DNA from: an uncultured Pseudomonadota bacterium | Lineage (GTDB): Bacteria; Pseudomonadota; Gammaproteobacteria; Steroidobacterales; Steroidobacteraceae | Reading direction: 5' to 3' | DNA length: 64,000 nt | Assembly: GCA_903868595.1 (NCBI GenBank) | Contig: CAIPVV010000017.1 | Location: 1-64,000, forward strand | Part shown: one piece after another, positions 1 through 8,788 of the stretch | Numbering within the stretch: position 1 is the first letter of the stretch | How the letters are laid out: every line of letters begins with the position of its first letter | The notes under the pieces: model-generated | Told to the model about the DNA's origin: nothing | The model's input: only the letters and a program-made list of their open reading frames with translations | The model's database searches: none | Made by a program: the position numbers and the translations under genes

Positions 1-414
1 CCGAAGGGGGCAGCAGGTACGCCGTGCCGCGGTCAACCGATCGGAAGTTGCTCATCCAGGCCCCCTCGACACGATCCAATCCCCGTGTCGAGGTTACCCA
101 AAATCACACTCAAAAGCCGCTTAAGTCCGACACGCTCCTAGCTGTAGACGTTGCTGGGGCCGTAGCTTCGACCATTAGGTTGGCCTTCGCAACCTACCGT
201 CGGCTCTGGATGACGCTAATTTCAGATTCGTTGCTAAATAACAACAAAAAGGTCAGGGGGCAACTTTTTTTATACGGTGTGGCGTCGTGAATAAGTGGAA
301 TTAGCGCCGGCGATGCGGCCGGCGAAGGTCGAAGACACCCAGTCCACCCAGGTCGCTGAGCAGCCGCCCCAGGCCCGCCGGCGCGGACACGGGCGCCAGG
401 TCCACCCCTGGCCC
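1..414. other. Window start, no gene recognised
   Basis: I could not support any coding region here. Open frames are short and do not resemble known proteins. The only clear structure is the perfect inverted repeat at 64-93. From about 415 onward a decayed sensor-kinase reading begins; its upstream part (about 300-414) may also belong to that gene but has no recognisable domain left. Confidence 0.5.
64..93. repeat. Perfect 10-bp inverted repeat
   Basis: CCTCGACACG (64-73) and CGTGTCGAGG (84-93) are exact reverse complements separated by a 10-nt loop. No T tract follows on either strand (TTACCC on the right), so it is at best a weak intrinsic terminator for a gene lying left of the window. 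An operator or element end is also possible. Confidence 0.6.
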
Positions 415-1144
415 GTCCTGGAGCCACTGCGGTTCCACCAGCGCCTGCTCGTGAACCTGGCTGCCGGTGAGGGTCCGGTGCTCGAGCTGCAGGGCTGCCG
501 GGCCGATGGGAGCCGGCTGGCGACGATGGGTAGCTTCACGGGGTTACGATCGCCACCGAACGGCGCGTCATCGTCGTGGTCAATGACGCGACCGAGCGCA
601 AGCAGTGGAAGCGAGGGGTGCTGCAAGTGGCCACGCTCGAGCAGCAGCGTCTCGGTGGGGACCTGCACCACGGCCTTGGCCAGCAGCCAACCGGTACCGC
701 GCTGTTGCTCAAGGGCGTGACGCGCCGCTTCAGCCCGCTGTCCGGACGCCGGATTCGGGTGTAGATGCAGCAAGTGAGCAGGCGGCTCAACGAGGCGATC
801 CAGAGCACCCGGTCGCTGTACCCGCGTTCCTGCGTTTCGACGACCACACCGTGACCCAACTGTATCCAGTCGCGCAGGCAGCGATTTCCCAAGCGAGCAA
901 GCGTGGCCATGCCCCTGCGGTGTCTGTGCGGCGGCCGGCGACCGACGGGCAGGCCGAGCTGCTGGTTAGCGATGAGGGCGCGGCTTTTGATCCGCGGCGC
1001 GTGAACTCTGGTGGCCCCGGCCTTAAGATTATGCAATTCAGGGCGCAGATGGCCGGCGGTTACCTATCGGTGCAATCCGCGCCCGGCGAAGGCACCAACC
1101 TGCGCCGTCGTTGTCCCGTTCGACCGGAGCTATCCCTGACGTGA
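415..1144 (+). pseudogene. Decayed PAS/HisKA_3 sensor histidine kinase
   Basis: Remnant of a NarX/LuxR-type sensor kinase read in three successive frames. PAS-like text (ending VVVNDATERKQW) starts in one frame and shifts near 540. The HisKA_3 segment follows, including ATLEQQRLGGDLHHGLGQQ with the phospho-accepting His at about 666-668. A TAG at 762-764 interrupts it, the same frame resumes with QQVSRRLNEAIQSTRS, and a second shift near 845 leads into the HATPase segment (TVTQLYPVAQAAIS, then VSDEGAAFDP and GLKIMQFRAQMAGG). The gene ends with TGA at 1142-1144, overlapping the GTG of the next remnant. Two frameshifts plus a nonsense codon make function very unlikely. The left boundary is uncertain. 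Confidence 0.8.
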
Positions 1145-1455
1145 GTGTCCTGAAAATGCGCGGCCCGCCCCCCAGGCGGGTGCGGATCGTCGCTGACCAT
1201 CCCATCGTGCGCCACGGGCTGCGCGCGATGATCGACGCCGAGTCTGACATGCAAGTCTGTGGCGAGGTCCAGTCGGCGCGCGACGGGCGGGCCGCGATCC
1301 GCGCCCTCGCGCCGGATGCAGTCGTCGTCGACCTCTCCCTGTCCGTGAAGAGGATCGAGTCTCACTACCAGTCCATCAGGCGGAAGCTCAACCCGCCCAA
1401 CAACGCCCGGCCGCTGCAGTACGCGATCAAATGGCACGCCACCGTGGTTTCCTGA
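1141..1455 (+). pseudogene. Internally deleted LuxR-type response regulator
   Basis: GTG at 1141 overlaps the kinase TGA (GTGA), the usual coupling of a sensor-regulator pair. The frame encodes the start of a receiver domain (VRIVADHPIVRHGLRAMIDA) up to the predicted phospho-acceptor Asp in VVVDLSL. It then jumps directly, near nucleotide 1342, to the end of a LuxR helix-turn-helix (SVKRIESHYQSIRRKLN). About 100 residues of a normal protein of roughly 210 are missing: the rest of the receiver, the linker and the first HTH helices. The frame is open for 104 codons, but with half a receiver and half an HTH it should not work. It supports the reading of the upstream kinase as a dead two-component locus. 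Confidence 0.8.
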
Positions 1456-1459
1456 CGCG

Positions 1460-2530
1460 GTGGCCGATGCAGATCCAGTGATTGCCCCCGCACTACTGGC
1501 CTGGCACGCGCGCCACGGCCGGCACGACCTGCCCTGGCAGCAGGACCGCAGCGCCTATCGGGTCTGGGTGTCGGAGGTCATGCTGCAGCAGACGCAGGTC
1601 GCCACGGTGATCCCGTATTTCCTTCGCTTCCTGGCGCGTTTCCCGGACCTGCGCAGCCTTGCCGAGGCGCCCACGGACGAGGTGCTGCACCTGTGGTCGG
1701 GACTGGGCTACTACGCCCGCGCCCGCAACCTGCAGCGGGCGGCGCAGCAGGTGGTCGCGGAGCACGGTGGGATGTTTCCCACCCGTTTCCCGGACGTGGA
1801 GGCCCTCCCGGGTATTGGGCGCTCCACTGCAGGGGCGATCCTCGCGATCAGCACCGGCCAACGCCACGCGATCGTGGATGGCAACGTGCGTCGGGTGCTG
1901 GCGCGCCTGTTCGGGATCGACGGGCGCCCGGGCGAGCGCGCCTTCGAGCACCACTTATGGCAGGTGGCGGAGCGGGAGACCCCTGTGGAGCAGGTCGCGA
2001 CCTATACGCAGGCGATCATGGATCTGGGGGCCACGCTGTGCACGCGCCGCAATCCCAACTGCCTGCAGTGTCCCCTATCGCCGGCCTGCGTGGCGCGCGC
2101 CACCGGCCGGCAGCAGGAACTGCCGGCCTCCCGCAAGGCGCTCAAGCGCCGCCAGCGAGAAGTGGTCATGCTGCTGGCGCACCGCGAGGACGGCAGCGTG
2201 TGGCTGGCCAAGCGCCCCTCCACGGGTATTTGGGGCGGATTGTGGTCGCCGCCCGAGTTTGCCAACCACGCGGCCGCGGAAACGCTGCTTCCCGGTGCCG
2301 CGGACGGGCTGCAGCTCCCGGCGGTGGAACACGCATTTACGCACTTTGATCTGCGCATCCTGCCCCTCCTGGCCGCGATTCCGGACGGCTGGGCGCCGGC
2401 GGCGGGCGGGGTAGGCGAGGCCTCGGATGGCCTGTGGTATAACCCGCGCCATCCCGCCCGCGTGGGGTTGCCGGCTCCGGTCGCCAGCCTGCTCGCGGCG
2501 CTCCCCGACATTATCGAGGCGCAAGAATAG
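1460..2530 (+). CDS. mutY: A/G-specific adenine glycosylase MutY
   Basis: Base-excision repair enzyme that removes adenine mispaired with 8-oxoguanine. The 356-residue protein has the expected order. A HhH-GPD domain comes first, with the catalytic Glu in SEVMLQQTQV, the helix-hairpin-helix LPGIGRSTAGAI and the catalytic Asp in IVDGNVRR. The [4Fe-4S] loop C-x6-C-x2-C-x5-C follows (CTRRNPNCLQCPLSPAC). The C-terminal NUDIX-like 8-oxoG recognition domain contains VWLAKRPSTGIWGGLW. The start is GTG at 1460, just after the dead regulator; the next protein-like residues fit the family N-terminus. Only 2 nt separate its TAG from yggX, the usual partner in gammaproteobacteria. Confidence 0.97.
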   Translation: MADADPVIAPALLAWHARHGRHDLPWQQDRSAYRVWVSEVMLQQTQVATVIPYFLRFLARFPDLRSLAEAPTDEVLHLWSGLGYYARARNLQRAAQQVVAEHGGMFPTRFPDVEALPGIGRSTAGAILAISTGQRHAIVDGNVRRVLARLFGIDGRPGERAFEHHLWQVAERETPVEQVATYTQAIMDLGATLCTRRNPNCLQCPLSPACVARATGRQQELPASRKALKRRQREVVMLLAHREDGSVWLAKRPSTGIWGGLWSPPEFANHAAAETLLPGAADGLQLPAVEHAFTHFDLRILPLLAAIPDGWAPAAGGVGEASDGLWYNPRHPARVGLPAPVASLLAALPDIIEAQE

Positions 2531-2532
2531 CC

Positions 2533-2811
2533 ATGACCCGCTTGGTCCAGTGCGTGCTGCTAAAGCGCGAAGCCCCCGGTCTCGACCGCTTGCCGTATCC
2601 GGGCCCCCTCGGCCAGCGGATCTTTGCCGAGGTTTCCAAGGAGGCCTGGGCGCAGTGGGTCAAGCACCAGACGGTGCTGATCAACGAATACCGCCTGACG
2701 CCGGTTGATCCCAAGGCGCGCAAGCTGCTGGAAACGGAAATGGAGAAGTTCTTCTTCGGCACCGGGTCGGCGGCGCCAGAGGCCTTCAAGGCGCCCGAGC
2801 CTCAGGCCTGA
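2533..2811 (+). CDS. yggX: Fe(2+)-trafficking / oxidative damage protection protein YggX
   Basis: Small cytosolic protein (92 residues, normal family length) linked to iron handling and protection of Fe-S clusters from oxidants. The sequence is canonical: the N-terminal MTRLVQCVLLKREA with the conserved Cys7, PYPGPLGQRIF, and WVKHQTVLINEYRL. A short Ala/Pro-rich tail (residues 77-92) is the only variable part. It starts 2 nt after mutY and is surely co-transcribed with it; MutY itself carries an Fe-S cluster, which fits the pairing. Confidence 0.97.
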   Translation: MTRLVQCVLLKREAPGLDRLPYPGPLGQRIFAEVSKEAWAQWVKHQTVLINEYRLTPVDPKARKLLETEMEKFFFGTGSAAPEAFKAPEPQA

Positions 2812-2961
2812 CCTGCGCCGGGAGGGTGCGGCCCGCCCCGCCTCGGGAGGCGTTACCCGCTGGCAGGGTCCCAACGATCGACGACTCGATGATTGAGGCC
2901 CGAGCCAGCTAAACTGCGCGCTCGGGTGCAACGAAGAATAATCACAAGTTTCGGGGGGCAT

Positions 2962-3507
2962 ATGAGGAAGCTAATAGCGGGCTTCAGCGCGCTGCTGTTG
3001 TCGAGCCTGTCGAGCCTGGCACTGGCCGGCTACGCGGATGATCGGGCCGAAATCGAGAACCTATCCAATCGCTACATGGTGGCGGTGGACGCCGGTGACA
3101 TCGAGACCGTGATGGCGACGTGGGCCGAGGACGGCGTGCTGGATTGGGTGGGCGGCGTCGAGAACGGGAAGGCCGCGATCCGCAAGGCCATGTCCAATTT
3201 CGGTGGTTCACGGCCGGTAACGATCCCGGAGGGTGCGACCTCTCATCCGCGTACCCGCCACCAGATCATCAATCATGTCATCGACGTGAACGGCAATACG
3301 GCCAAGAGCACGGCTTACTGGTTCGCCCTTACCAACAACACGCCGCAGAAGGACGTCCAGTTGCTCTACTTCGGGCACTACGAGGACGAATTGGCCAAGG
3401 TCAACGGCCATTGGGTGTTCAAGAAGCGCCACGTTTACAACGAGTCGGAGCGCAACAGGGCCGTCTTCTACCCAGGCCTCGGCGAAAAAGATCCGCGCAA
3501 GAAGTAG
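2962..3507 (+). CDS. Exported NTF2/SnoaL-like protein
   Basis: 181-residue protein with a Sec signal peptide (MRKLIAGF, hydrophobic core, cleavage near LALAG-Y, residue 22) and one NTF2-like domain (DDRAEIENLSNRYMVAVDAGD, then WAEDGVLDW, and a C-terminal strand GHWVFKKRHVYNE). The frame is open further upstream, but the ATG at 2962 follows a G-rich Shine-Dalgarno (GGGGGG) and is the only start giving a clean signal peptide. This fold covers isomerases, dehydratases and binding proteins, so no reaction can be assigned. It is one of four such genes in the window, with those at 29611 (broken), 55980 and 57620. Confidence 0.85.
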   Translation: MRKLIAGFSALLLSSLSSLALAGYADDRAEIENLSNRYMVAVDAGDIETVMATWAEDGVLDWVGGVENGKAAIRKAMSNFGGSRPVTIPEGATSHPRTRHQIINHVIDVNGNTAKSTAYWFALTNNTPQKDVQLLYFGHYEDELAKVNGHWVFKKRHVYNESERNRAVFYPGLGEKDPRKK

Positions 3508-4184
3508 TTTGCCAACGGCTTGGGGCCGCGCCTCCAGAGGGCGCGGCTTGCCGGCTCCCTGGGGACCGGCTTGCACCCGCCGCGGTTCCCTCAGGGTCCC
3601 CACCCGCTTTGCGCGCCTGGCCGAGGGCTTTCTCGGGCGCAGCAACCGCCGTGTTCGTGCGATGGGCGGACGCCTTGCGGCCGTCTAAAGCACGGCGGCC
3701 CCTGGCCCCCGCCACCCGCGGACGAACCGCGATGTCAGATTCGGCCGCGGGGCCGACGCGAAGCCACCGGCTGGCGTCAGCCGGTCGGGTCACCGCCTGG
3801 CGGCGGTAGGGTGCAGTGCCAGCTGGGCCGTCTGCCCCCCGGGGAGCGGCGTTTCAGGGGGAGGAGTCCGGGTGCGCTGCCGTACCGAATCTTGATTTGC
3901 GTGCCGACGACATCCCAAACTGCGGCCAGCCTATGCGCTCGGCGCGAGGGGTAGAATGCGGCCTCCGCAGACGCAAGCCGCGGACCAAATTACAAAAAAC
4001 AGGCTCGCGCCGGCCGGGCAGCAGCGCACGGCAGGCGACAGCGCCTCACCGTCCGCGTCGCGTGCTACCCAGCCCGCGCGATGCCGCCATTGTCGGCACA
4101 AACGGCGGCCGGGCCGGTGAACCTTTCATTGTCCGACTGGTCTTTGTGTGACGCCACAGACTTTCATAAAGGGTTTCAGAATCA
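3508..4184. other. 677-bp intergenic region upstream of RND operon
   Basis: No credible gene. Several frames stay open because of high GC, but their products are Arg/Pro/Gly-rich and start nowhere sensible. The region begins with a GC hairpin (3525-3547) and must contain the promoter of the efflux operon. I found no hexamer pair good enough to name, and no regulator gene. Confidence 0.6.
3525..3547 (+). terminator. GC hairpin after the NTF2-like gene
   Basis: GCCGCGCC (3525-3532) pairs perfectly with GGCGCGGC (3540-3547) around a 7-nt loop, 17 nt after the stop codon. There is no T tract, so termination is inferred from position and shape only. Confidence 0.4.
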
Positions 4185-5660
4185 ATGGATAAGAAAACGC
4201 GCTGGGGTCTGATTGCGACGACCCTGGTGGTACTTATGGGTCTGGGCGTATTTCTTTGGTACGTGCGCCAGAAGCCGCAGGATGCAGGGCAGGGTCGTGG
4301 CCGGTTTGGCATGGGGCAGCCCATGGCGGTGACGGTCGCGGCGGCCGAGAAGGGCGACCTTCCCGTGAAGCTCGCCGGGTTGGGCACCATCACGCCGTTG
4401 GCGACGGTGATCGTGAAGACCCAGATCAGCGGCCAGCTGCAGCAGCTGGCTTTCCGGGAAGGCCAGGCCGTCCGCACGGGTGACTTCCTCGCCCAGATCG
4501 ACCCCCGCCCGTACCAGAATGCAGTGGAGCAGGCTGGCGGCGTGCTGGCACGTGACAAGGCACTGCTGGCCAACGCGCGCGTGGACTTGCAGCGCTACAA
4601 GGACCTCGTGGCCGAGGACTCCGTTGCCAAGCAGCAGTTGGACACCCAGGAGGCGTTGGTTCAGCAGCTCATCGGCACGGTTGCCACCGATATGGCGCAG
4701 CTCAACACGGCGCGGCTCAACCTCCAGTACACCCACATCGTCTCGCCAATCAACGGGCGCGTGGGTCTGCGCCAGGTGGACGTCGGCAACTACGTGACGC
4801 CGGGCGATGCCAATGGCATCGTGGTGATCACGCAGCTGCAGCCCATTACCGCGCTGTTTCCGATTCCCGAGGACAACGTGCCGGCGCTCATGAAGCGCCT
4901 GCGCGACGGCGCGACGATGGAGGTCACGGCCTTCGATCGCGGCAACACCTCGCAGTTGGCTACGGGCAAGCTGGTCACCGTCGATAACGCAATGGACACC
5001 ACGACCGGCACGGTCAAGCTGCGGGCGGCGTTCGACAACCAGGATGGACTGCTGTTTCCAAACCAGTTCGTCAATATTCAGCTGCTGGTCGACACGCAGC
5101 ATGACCGGGTCATCGTCCCCGCGGCAGCCATCCAGCACGGCTCGGTGAACGGCGTGGCCGGCACGTTCGTGTATGCCGTGAATGCCGACAAGACGGTAAG
5201 TGTGCGCGCGGTCAAGCTGGGTATCGCGGATGGGGACCGCGTCTCCGTAAGCGATGGCCTGTCCGCGGGCGACGTGGTCGTGACCGAGGGCGGCGATCGG
5301 CTGCGCGATGGCGCCAGGGTTCAGTTGTCCGATGCCGCGCCTACCCCGCCCCCGGGTACGGCCGGCAAGGACCGCGCCGGCCAGTTCAATGGCAAGCGTC
5401 CGTTTGGTCAAGGCGGGCCGGGCAGCGGGAATTTCGGGGGTGGCAAGCGCCCTGAGGGCGGCTGGGGCGGTGGCAAGCGTCCCGACGGTGGCTGGGGTGG
5501 CGGCAAGCGCCCTGAGGGCGGCTGGGGCGGCGGCAAGCGTCCTGAGGGCGGCTGGGGCGGCGGCAAGCGTCCCGACGGTGGCGGTCCGGACGGCAGCAAT
5601 CCCCGCCCGAACCGTCCGGGTGGCGACAACCAGCCCGGTGGACAGGCTGCGAGGCCATGA
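4185..5660 (+). CDS. mdtA: RND efflux periplasmic adaptor, MdtA-like, with repeat tail
   Basis: Membrane-fusion protein that links inner-membrane RND permeases to an outer-membrane channel. It has 491 residues: an N-terminal anchor (residues 7-27, [19 protein letters not shown]), the lipoyl/hairpin region ([38 protein letters not shown]) and beta-barrel and membrane-proximal domains to about residue 385. The last ~100 residues are unusual: a low-complexity tail of [10 protein letters not shown] units encoded by 30-bp tandem repeats, then Pro/Asn/Gly-rich sequence. The core matches the MdtA/AcrA family; the tail is an addition. The stop overlaps the next ATG (ATGA), the start of a four-gene operon. 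Substrates cannot be read from sequence. Confidence 0.93.
   Translation: MDKKTRWGLIATTLVVLMGLGVFLWYVRQKPQDAGQGRGRFGMGQPMAVTVAAAEKGDLPVKLAGLGTITPLATVIVKTQISGQLQQLAFREGQAVRTGDFLAQIDPRPYQNAVEQAGGVLARDKALLANARVDLQRYKDLVAEDSVAKQQLDTQEALVQQLIGTVATDMAQLNTARLNLQYTHIVSPINGRVGLRQVDVGNYVTPGDANGIVVITQLQPITALFPIPEDNVPALMKRLRDGATMEVTAFDRGNTSQLATGKLVTVDNAMDTTTGTVKLRAAFDNQDGLLFPNQFVNIQLLVDTQHDRVIVPAAAIQHGSVNGVAGTFVYAVNADKTVSVRAVKLGIADGDRVSVSDGLSAGDVVVTEGGDRLRDGARVQLSDAAPTPPPGTAGKDRAGQFNGKRPFGQGGPGSGNFGGGKRPEGGWGGGKRPDGGWGGGKRPEGGWGGGKRPEGGWGGGKRPDGGGPDGSNPRPNRPGGDNQPGGQAARP
5439..5588 (+). repeat. 30-bp in-frame tandem repeats in the adaptor gene
   Basis: Four full 30-bp units (5439-5468, 5469-5498, 5499-5528, 5529-5558) and a fifth partial unit (5559-5588), each encoding GGKRP(E/D)GGWG. 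Units differ mainly at third positions and at the Glu/Asp codon. Length changes by slippage would stay in frame. There are no spacers, so this is not a CRISPR array. Confidence 0.9.
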
Positions 5661-8600
5661 ATCCGTCGCGCATATTCATTGAGCGGCCGGTCGCGACCTC
5701 GCTGCTCATGATCGCTATCCTGCTGGTGGGGGCGCTGGCCTACCGCCAGCTGCCCTTGTCGGCGCTGCCCGATGTGGCCTATCCGACCATTCAGGTGCAG
5801 ACCTTCGACCCGGGCGCGAGCCCCGAGGTCGTGACCTCGGCCATCACTGCGCCGCTGGAGAAGCAATTCGGCCAGATGTCCGGGCTGGAGCACATGTCCT
5901 CCACCAGCTCGGCGGGTGCGTCGGTTATCACGCTGCAGTTCAGCCTCGCGCTGCCGCTCGATATCGCAGAGCAGGAAGTGCAGGCCGCCATCAGCGCCGC
6001 CCAGAGCCAGATCCCGCAGGACCTGCCGGCACCCCCGATCTACGCCAAGGTCAATCCGGCCGACGCGCCGGTGATCACGCTGGGCGTGGCGTCGACCGTG
6101 CTGCCCCTGACGGTCGTCGAGGACCTGGCGGACATCCGCGTCGCGCAGAAGATCTCGCAGCTGCCGGGCGTTGGCGTGGTCAGCATCAGCGGCGGGCAGC
6201 GGCCCGCCGTTCGAGTGCGCGCGAACCCCCAGGCCCTGGCGGCGTACGGACTCAACATTGATGACCTGCGTACAACCATCAACGTCGCCAACCAGAATGC
6301 GCCGAAGGGCACGTTCGACGGCCCGAGCCGCGCCTACACCATCAATGCCAACGACCAGCTGCGCAGCGCGGCGGAATACAAGCGCATCGTGGTGGCCTAC
6401 CGCAACGGCGCACCTGTCCGCCTGAGCGACGTGGCAGACCTGGTGGATAGCGCCGAGAACGTTAAGCTGGGCGCCTGGATGAACAAGTCGCCGGCCCTGC
6501 TCATCAACGTGCAGCGCCAGCCGGGCGCCAATGTCATCGAGGTCGTGGACAGCATCAAGAAGATGCTGCCGACCCTGCAGGCATCCCTGCCGGCGGGCGT
6601 GGAAGTCACGCTCCTGACAGACCGCACGACGACGATCCGTGCATCGGTGACGGATGTGGAATTCGAGCTCGGCCTGGCCATCGCGCTGGTGGTGCTCGTG
6701 ATCTTCCTGTTCCTGCGCAACATACCTGCCACCATCATTCCGGCGCTGTCCGTGCCGCTGTCGCTGGTCGGTACCTTCCCCGTGATGTACCTGGCCGGAT
6801 ACAGCCTCAACAACCTCTCGCTCATGGCCCTGACCATCGCGACGGGCTTCGTGGTCGACGATGCCATCGTGATGATCGAGAACATCGCGCGTTATCTGGA
6901 GAAGGGCGAATCGCCCATGCAGGCCGCGCTCAAGGGTGCAGGCCAGATCGGCTTTACGATCATCTCGTTGACCGTCTCGCTGGTGGCCGTGCTAATCCCG
7001 CTGCTGTTCATGCGCGAGGTCGTGGGGCGCTTGTTCCGAGAATTCGCCGTCACCCTGGCGGTCACCATCCTGATCTCCGCCGTCGTGTCGCTGACCCTCG
7101 TGCCGATGCTGTGCGCCAAGCTGCTGAAGCCGCACGCAGCCAAGGAGGCGGACGCCCAGCACGCCCGGGCGGACTGGCTGCAGCGCATCGTGGATGCCTA
7201 TGGCCGGCAACTCACCTGGGTGCTGTCGCACCAGCGCCTCACCCTGTACGTGGCCGTGGGTACGCTCGCGGCGACCGCGTTGCTCTACGTGGTCATTCCC
7301 AAGGGATTCTTCCCGGAACAGGACACGGGCCTGATCCAGGGTGTTTCCGAGGCAAGCGAGGCGGTTTCCTATGGCGCGATGGCCCAGAAGCAGCAGGCGC
7401 TGGCGGAAGCGATCCTCCGAGATCCGGACGTGGAGAGCCTCTCCTCGTTCATCGGCGTGGACGGCAACAACGTCACGCTAAACAGTGGTCGGTTCCTCAT
7501 AAATCTGCGTCCGCGCGAAGATCGCTCCCTGACGGCGGCGGAGATTTCCCGTCGCCTGAGCAACGAGACTGCCGGCATCCCGGGCGTAACGCTCTTTGTG
7601 CAGCCGCTGCAGGACCTGACGCTGGACAGCACGGTAAGCCGCACGCAGTACCAGTTCACGTTGCAGGCGGCGGACAATGCCGTGCTGTCCACGTGGGTTC
7701 CCAAGCTGTTGGACTCCCTGTCCACGCTGCCGGAGCTCTCGGATGTCACCAGCAATCTCGAGGACAAGGGCCTCGCGGCCTACATTCAGATCGACCGCGA
7801 CAGCGCGGCGCGCTTCGGCATCAGCGTGGGTACGGTGGACAATGCGCTGTACGACGCCTTCGGCCAGCGAATCGTGTCCACCATCTACACGCAGTCGAAC
7901 CAGTACCGGGTGATCCTGGAGGCGAATCCCTCGCAGGAGGGCACGCTGCAGTCCCTCTCCTCGATCTACCTGCCGTCGGCCGGCGGTGGCCAGGTGCCCC
8001 TGTCGGCCATTGCAACCGTACGCGAGGAAACGCGGCCGCTGCTGATCAACCACCGCGACCAGTTCCCGGCGACGACGGTGTCGTTCAACCTGGCTGCGGG
8101 TGCCTCCCTGGGCGCGGCCGTCACGGCGATCGAGCAGGCCGAGGCCCGACTCCAGATGCCCAGCAGCATCCAGACGACCTTCGAGGGTGCCGCGCTGGCG
8201 TTCCAGAAGAACCTCAGTAATGAGTTGTTGCTGCTGCTGGCGGCCGTCGTCGTGATGTACATCGTGCTGGGTGTCCTGTACGAGAGCTTCATCCACCCCG
8301 TGACAATCCTCTCCACGCTTCCGTCCGCGGGTATCGGCGCCCTGCTCGCGCTGATCCTCTCCGGCGGGCAGCTGACGATCATTGCGCTGATCGGCATCGT
8401 GCTGCTGATCGGTATCGTCAAGAAGAACGCGATCCTGATGATCGACTTTGCCATCGAAGCCGAGCGCAACGAGGGCATGTCGCCGCGGGAGGCCATCTAC
8501 CAGGCGTGTTTGCTGAGATTCCGGCCCATTCTGATGACGACCGTCGCCGCGATGTTCGGCGCCGTGCCCCTCATGTTGGGAACCGGAACCGGCTCCGAGC

Positions 8601-8788
8601 TGCGTCATCCGCTGGGCATCAGCATCATCGGCGGACTGGCCGTCAGCCAGGTGCTGACGCTGTTCACCACGCCGGTCATCTACCTGGCCTTCGACCGGCT
8701 CTCCGTACGCTATCGCGCCTGGAGAACCGGCGAGGCGGGTGGTGGTGCGGTCCCTGAGCGGCCGGCAGTCGAGTCCGGGACGCCATGA
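5657..8788 (+). CDS. mdtB: RND multidrug efflux permease, MdtB-like
   Basis: Proton-driven inner-membrane pump subunit (1043 residues, normal for AcrB/MdtB). It starts [20 protein letters not shown], has the periplasmic porter/docking domains in two repeats, and carries the paired Asp of the proton relay in TM4 ([16 protein letters not shown]). The C-terminal half repeats the pattern ([26 protein letters not shown]). Two RND permease genes in a row after one adaptor are the signature of the MdtABC arrangement, where B and C form a heterotrimer. ATGA overlaps with both neighbours indicate translational coupling. Confidence 0.95.
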   Translation: MNPSRIFIERPVATSLLMIAILLVGALAYRQLPLSALPDVAYPTIQVQTFDPGASPEVVTSAITAPLEKQFGQMSGLEHMSSTSSAGASVITLQFSLALPLDIAEQEVQAAISAAQSQIPQDLPAPPIYAKVNPADAPVITLGVASTVLPLTVVEDLADIRVAQKISQLPGVGVVSISGGQRPAVRVRANPQALAAYGLNIDDLRTTINVANQNAPKGTFDGPSRAYTINANDQLRSAAEYKRIVVAYRNGAPVRLSDVADLVDSAENVKLGAWMNKSPALLINVQRQPGANVIEVVDSIKKMLPTLQASLPAGVEVTLLTDRTTTIRASVTDVEFELGLAIALVVLVIFLFLRNIPATIIPALSVPLSLVGTFPVMYLAGYSLNNLSLMALTIATGFVVDDAIVMIENIARYLEKGESPMQAALKGAGQIGFTIISLTVSLVAVLIPLLFMREVVGRLFREFAVTLAVTILISAVVSLTLVPMLCAKLLKPHAAKEADAQHARADWLQRIVDAYGRQLTWVLSHQRLTLYVAVGTLAATALLYVVIPKGFFPEQDTGLIQGVSEASEAVSYGAMAQKQQALAEAILRDPDVESLSSFIGVDGNNVTLNSGRFLINLRPREDRSLTAAEISRRLSNETAGIPGVTLFVQPLQDLTLDSTVSRTQYQFTLQAADNAVLSTWVPKLLDSLSTLPELSDVTSNLEDKGLAAYIQIDRDSAARFGISVGTVDNALYDAFGQRIVSTIYTQSNQYRVILEANPSQEGTLQSLSSIYLPSAGGGQVPLSAIATVREETRPLLINHRDQFPATTVSFNLAAGASLGAAVTAIEQAEARLQMPSSIQTTFEGAALAFQKNLSNELLLLLAAVVVMYIVLGVLYESFIHPVTILSTLPSAGIGALLALILSGGQLTIIALIGIVLLIGIVKKNAILMIDFAIEAERNEGMSPREAIYQACLLRFRPILMTTVAAMFGAVPLMLGTGTGSELRHPLGISIIGGLAVSQVLTLFTTPVIYLAFDRLSVRYRAWRTGEAGGGAVPERPAVESGTP

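Noticed and set aside
1-300. tRNA or tmRNA end at the left edge
   Set aside because: No acceptor/T-loop pattern (GGTTCGAATCC, CCA end) is present. Only a simple inverted repeat is visible.
3816-4151. A 111-codon frame in the gap before the RND adaptor
   Set aside because: Arg/Pro-rich, no ribosome site, no family resemblance. Treated as noncoding.
5439-5588. Regular 30-bp repeats that could be mistaken for a CRISPR array
   Set aside because: Units are contiguous without spacers, in frame inside the adaptor gene, and no cas gene is present.
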